Part shown: positions 62,063 to 64,000 of the stretch, piece after piece
How positions within the stretch are numbered: position 1 is the first letter of the stretch
Layout: each line of letters begins with the position of its first letter
NCBI RefSeq assembly: GCF_002234675.1
Contig: NC_019863.2
Location: 2,532,609-2,596,608, forward strand
Direction: 5' to 3'
DNA from: Oryzias latipes
Taxonomy: Eukaryota > Chordata > Actinopteri > Beloniformes > Adrianichthyidae
Length of the DNA: 64,000 bases
Position numbers and translations under genes: made by a program
Notes under the pieces: model-generated
What the model was told of the DNA's origin: nothing
What the model saw: the letters and a program-made list of their open reading frames with translations, nothing else
Database searches by the model: none

Positions 62063-63497
62063 CCCCTTAGTACACACACCCCTCCTCCTTCAATATATAC
62101 ATTCCAACATAAACACACACACATGCACACACACACCCTCTCAAACACACATACACGCACACACATTTTGCAAGGAAGGTGGGACCTGGGTCCATCTGTC
62201 CCCTACCCCTTCCCTGGTGGGGGGTGCGGGCCCCTTGGCGATGGCGGCCGTGTCCCTTGGGTGCCGGCTCCCTGGGCCCGGCGGTGCTCTCTCCGCACGG
62301 TGGGGGGGTTCATATTACACCTGAGCCGGGGGTGTTCGTGTCCCTGGGGGGTGGGTCCTGGTCCTTGCCCCTGAGCGCTGGGCCCCGCCAACTTTCCAAT
62401 ATGGCCGAGCCTGGTCGGGCCATATTTATAACACCCCTTGTGGGCCACCCTTTTTTCCCCGGGGTTCCCCCCTCCTGGGCGGGGGCGGCGGGCCCCTGCC
62501 TTGCTCCTCCCTGGACCAACCGTGGGCCGGGTGGGTGGCTGCCTGGAGTGCGGAGCGGGTCTCCCTTGGGGGGTCCTGACTCGTACCTGGGGTTGGGGCG
62601 GGGGGATGCCCGGAACTCCTGGGTGGTGGTGGGGTGCTCGTCTGGGGCTGTGGGCGTCCTTCTCCGGTGGGGCCCTGCGTTGGGCTCTTCCGGCGCGGCG
62701 GGGGGGCTGCTTTCCTGGCTGGGCTGGGGCGGCGCTCTTTTTCCCTCCGCGCCTCCCTGCTCTCTGGCTCTGGGGGCCTCGCGGCGGTCCTGCTGGCCCT
62801 GGCCTGGGTGGCGGTTGTTCCCTGCCTGTTCCCGTGTGGCGTTGGGGGAATTCCGGCTGCCGCTGCGGCGGGGTTCTGGGTGTGGGGGTGGCTGGGCGCT
62901 CCTCCTCCTTCTTTTCACATTCCACCATCCATTTTAGAAGAACATGAACACTCACCTGAGCACAGGTGTTAGCTCACCTTTGCACTTATAGTTTGCATGA
63001 TTGAATGAATGAAAGATTTCACACTAGTTGGTTTAAAGGCATAGATATGCGTTCGTGAACACTATCTGTTTTGTGTACATGTTGACATGTGAACATTTTT
63101 TGCAGCTAGCAGGTGTGTTGATAATATTTGAGTGTGTGTGAACAGGCCCCGCCCTTCTTGTACTACATTTGAACTGTACCGTAATGATAAACAACCAGTA
63201 AACCTGTCTGCTCTATGCTGCTTCATGGTCTTACCCCCCCCTCTCACTATCACCCCCCCCCCCCCTCTGACATCCCTCCCTCTTCTTCCCTTCTTTCCTT
63301 TTCCGTCCGGTCCAACACCAAAGATTTTCAATCAAGGTTGAAATGAATAAAGTTTGGCCTCAATTACAAAAGGGGTTTGTTCAGTCACACCTTTGGTTTG
63401 TCTGAAGATTAATAACCCCTCTTGTTAAAGTAAAATATGTCCAACACAAGAGGCCCTCAGCTCTCATCTGCCTGCCCAGCTGTTGGACAGGACAAGT

Positions 63498-63521
63498 AAA
63501 AATAAATAAATAAATAAATAG
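63498..63521 (+). repeat. (AAAT)n microsatellite
   Basis: Five to six AAAT/AATA units in the right half of the TIR element. Confidence 0.8.
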
Positions 63522-64000
63522 GCAGACTGACTGATTATGGGTTTGAAAACAGCTGTGATGTCAATTAATGGACATACCTGAGTTCATCATGACCCCCTGG
63601 GCAATTAGTTCTCTGTCTTTTATGGAGAGACCATCATTTTTGTCCAGCCCTATTTCATTATTATTATTTTTTTTAAATAATTCCGGTAATCAACAACTCA
63701 AAAGTAATGGCTGATTTCGATTATTTAATTTTCAATCGATTTTGATTTATTGTTACTTTTGAACGTTTCAAGTCATTTCAGTGAGCATTGTTGACTTTTT
63801 CTTTAACTGAGGGATACCAACAATTTTGTCCACCACTGTATTTCCCTTTTTTTTGCTTTCGTCTCAGACTTTAGAGTTTAAACCAGCAGAATCTGTGGAG
63901 CAGATGTCTTCTATTTCTCCAATTGCAACCTCCTTCCAGAGCAACAAGTGAGCCGCATGTTTCACAAAACAGAGGGTCAGTGAGGCCATGCTTGCCGTGG

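Larger units (their letters stand above)
61490..63838. mobile_element. Mariner/Tc1-type non-autonomous element with GC-rich cargo
   Basis: TA lies on both sides (61488-61489, 63839-63840). Terminal inverted repeats of about 180-190 bp begin CAGTGGTGGACAAAATTATT and end in AATTTTGTCCACCACTG. The 2.35 kb interior has tandem units of about 105 bp (61853-62062), a CA-rich run (62105-62165) and a very GC-rich block (62170-62930). The long open frames there, on both strands, are compositional. No transposase. Confidence 0.8.

Noticed and set aside
62179..62955. Open frames of about 250 residues on both strands, rich in Pro/Arg or Gly/Trp
   Set aside because: They lie in the GC-rich block of a non-autonomous transposon, overlap on both strands, and have no family resemblance or splice context. 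Open frames are expected from the composition (few stop codons).

Overview
The window is vertebrate nuclear DNA, almost certainly from a teleost fish. Genes are split into many short exons with GT-AG introns, and introns and intergenic DNA are packed with fish-type transposable elements: Tc1-like, hAT-like, piggyBac-like, pogo/Tigger-like, a Rex3-type LINE with a (GATG)n tail, L1-type 3' ends and tRNA-derived SINEs. One SINE family (23050-23300) looks like a repeat common in medaka and related fish, so an Oryzias-like species is my best guess, at modest confidence. There is nothing prokaryotic and no CRISPR array.

Four protein-coding genes are supported. (1) pbrm1 (polybromo-1/BAF180), + strand, 29 coding exons from 3306 to 17477. 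I rebuilt it exon by exon and the reading frame closes exactly at 1632 residues: six bromodomains, two BAH domains and an HMG box. (2) cse1l (exportin-2/CAS), + strand, 24 coding exons from 20329 to 38528, closing at 971 residues, with a 5' untranslated exon ending at 17943 and a perfect NRF1-type core just upstream. (3) An RDH10-like membrane-anchored short-chain dehydrogenase (SDR16C type), - strand, five coding exons from 42756 down to 39533, 308 residues, convergent with cse1l. (4) The large last coding exon of kcnb1 (Kv2.1), - strand, 57092 down to 55269, carrying S1 to S6 and the cytoplasmic C-terminus; its first coding exon lies beyond the right edge, so 57093-64000 is kcnb1 intron.

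Layout: 1-3296, the end of a pogo-like transposon, unrecognised DNA and a SINE, ahead of the first pbrm1 coding exon; 3306-17560, pbrm1; 17560-17850, short spacer and cse1l promoter; 17850-38980, cse1l, whose introns hold nested transposons (22-24.4 kb, 25.4-29.1 kb, 34.7-35.2 kb); 39470-42760, the dehydrogenase gene; 43.6-49.5 kb, a transposon-on-transposon graveyard; 49.5-55.2 kb, mostly unrecognised intergenic DNA and probably the kcnb1 3' untranslated region; 55269-64000, kcnb1 exon and intron.

The genes do not form one pathway. pbrm1 is a chromatin-remodelling subunit, cse1l recycles importin-alpha from the nucleus, the dehydrogenase probably acts on retinoids or other lipids, and kcnb1 is a neuronal potassium channel. 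cse1l and kcnb1 are also near neighbours on human chromosome 20, so that part is conserved synteny. I found no new multi-gene system. The most unusual material is structural: terminal-inverted-repeat elements built around minisatellites or GC-rich tandem cargo in and beside kcnb1, several cleanly readable nested insertions, and an altered cofactor-binding glycine motif in the dehydrogenase.
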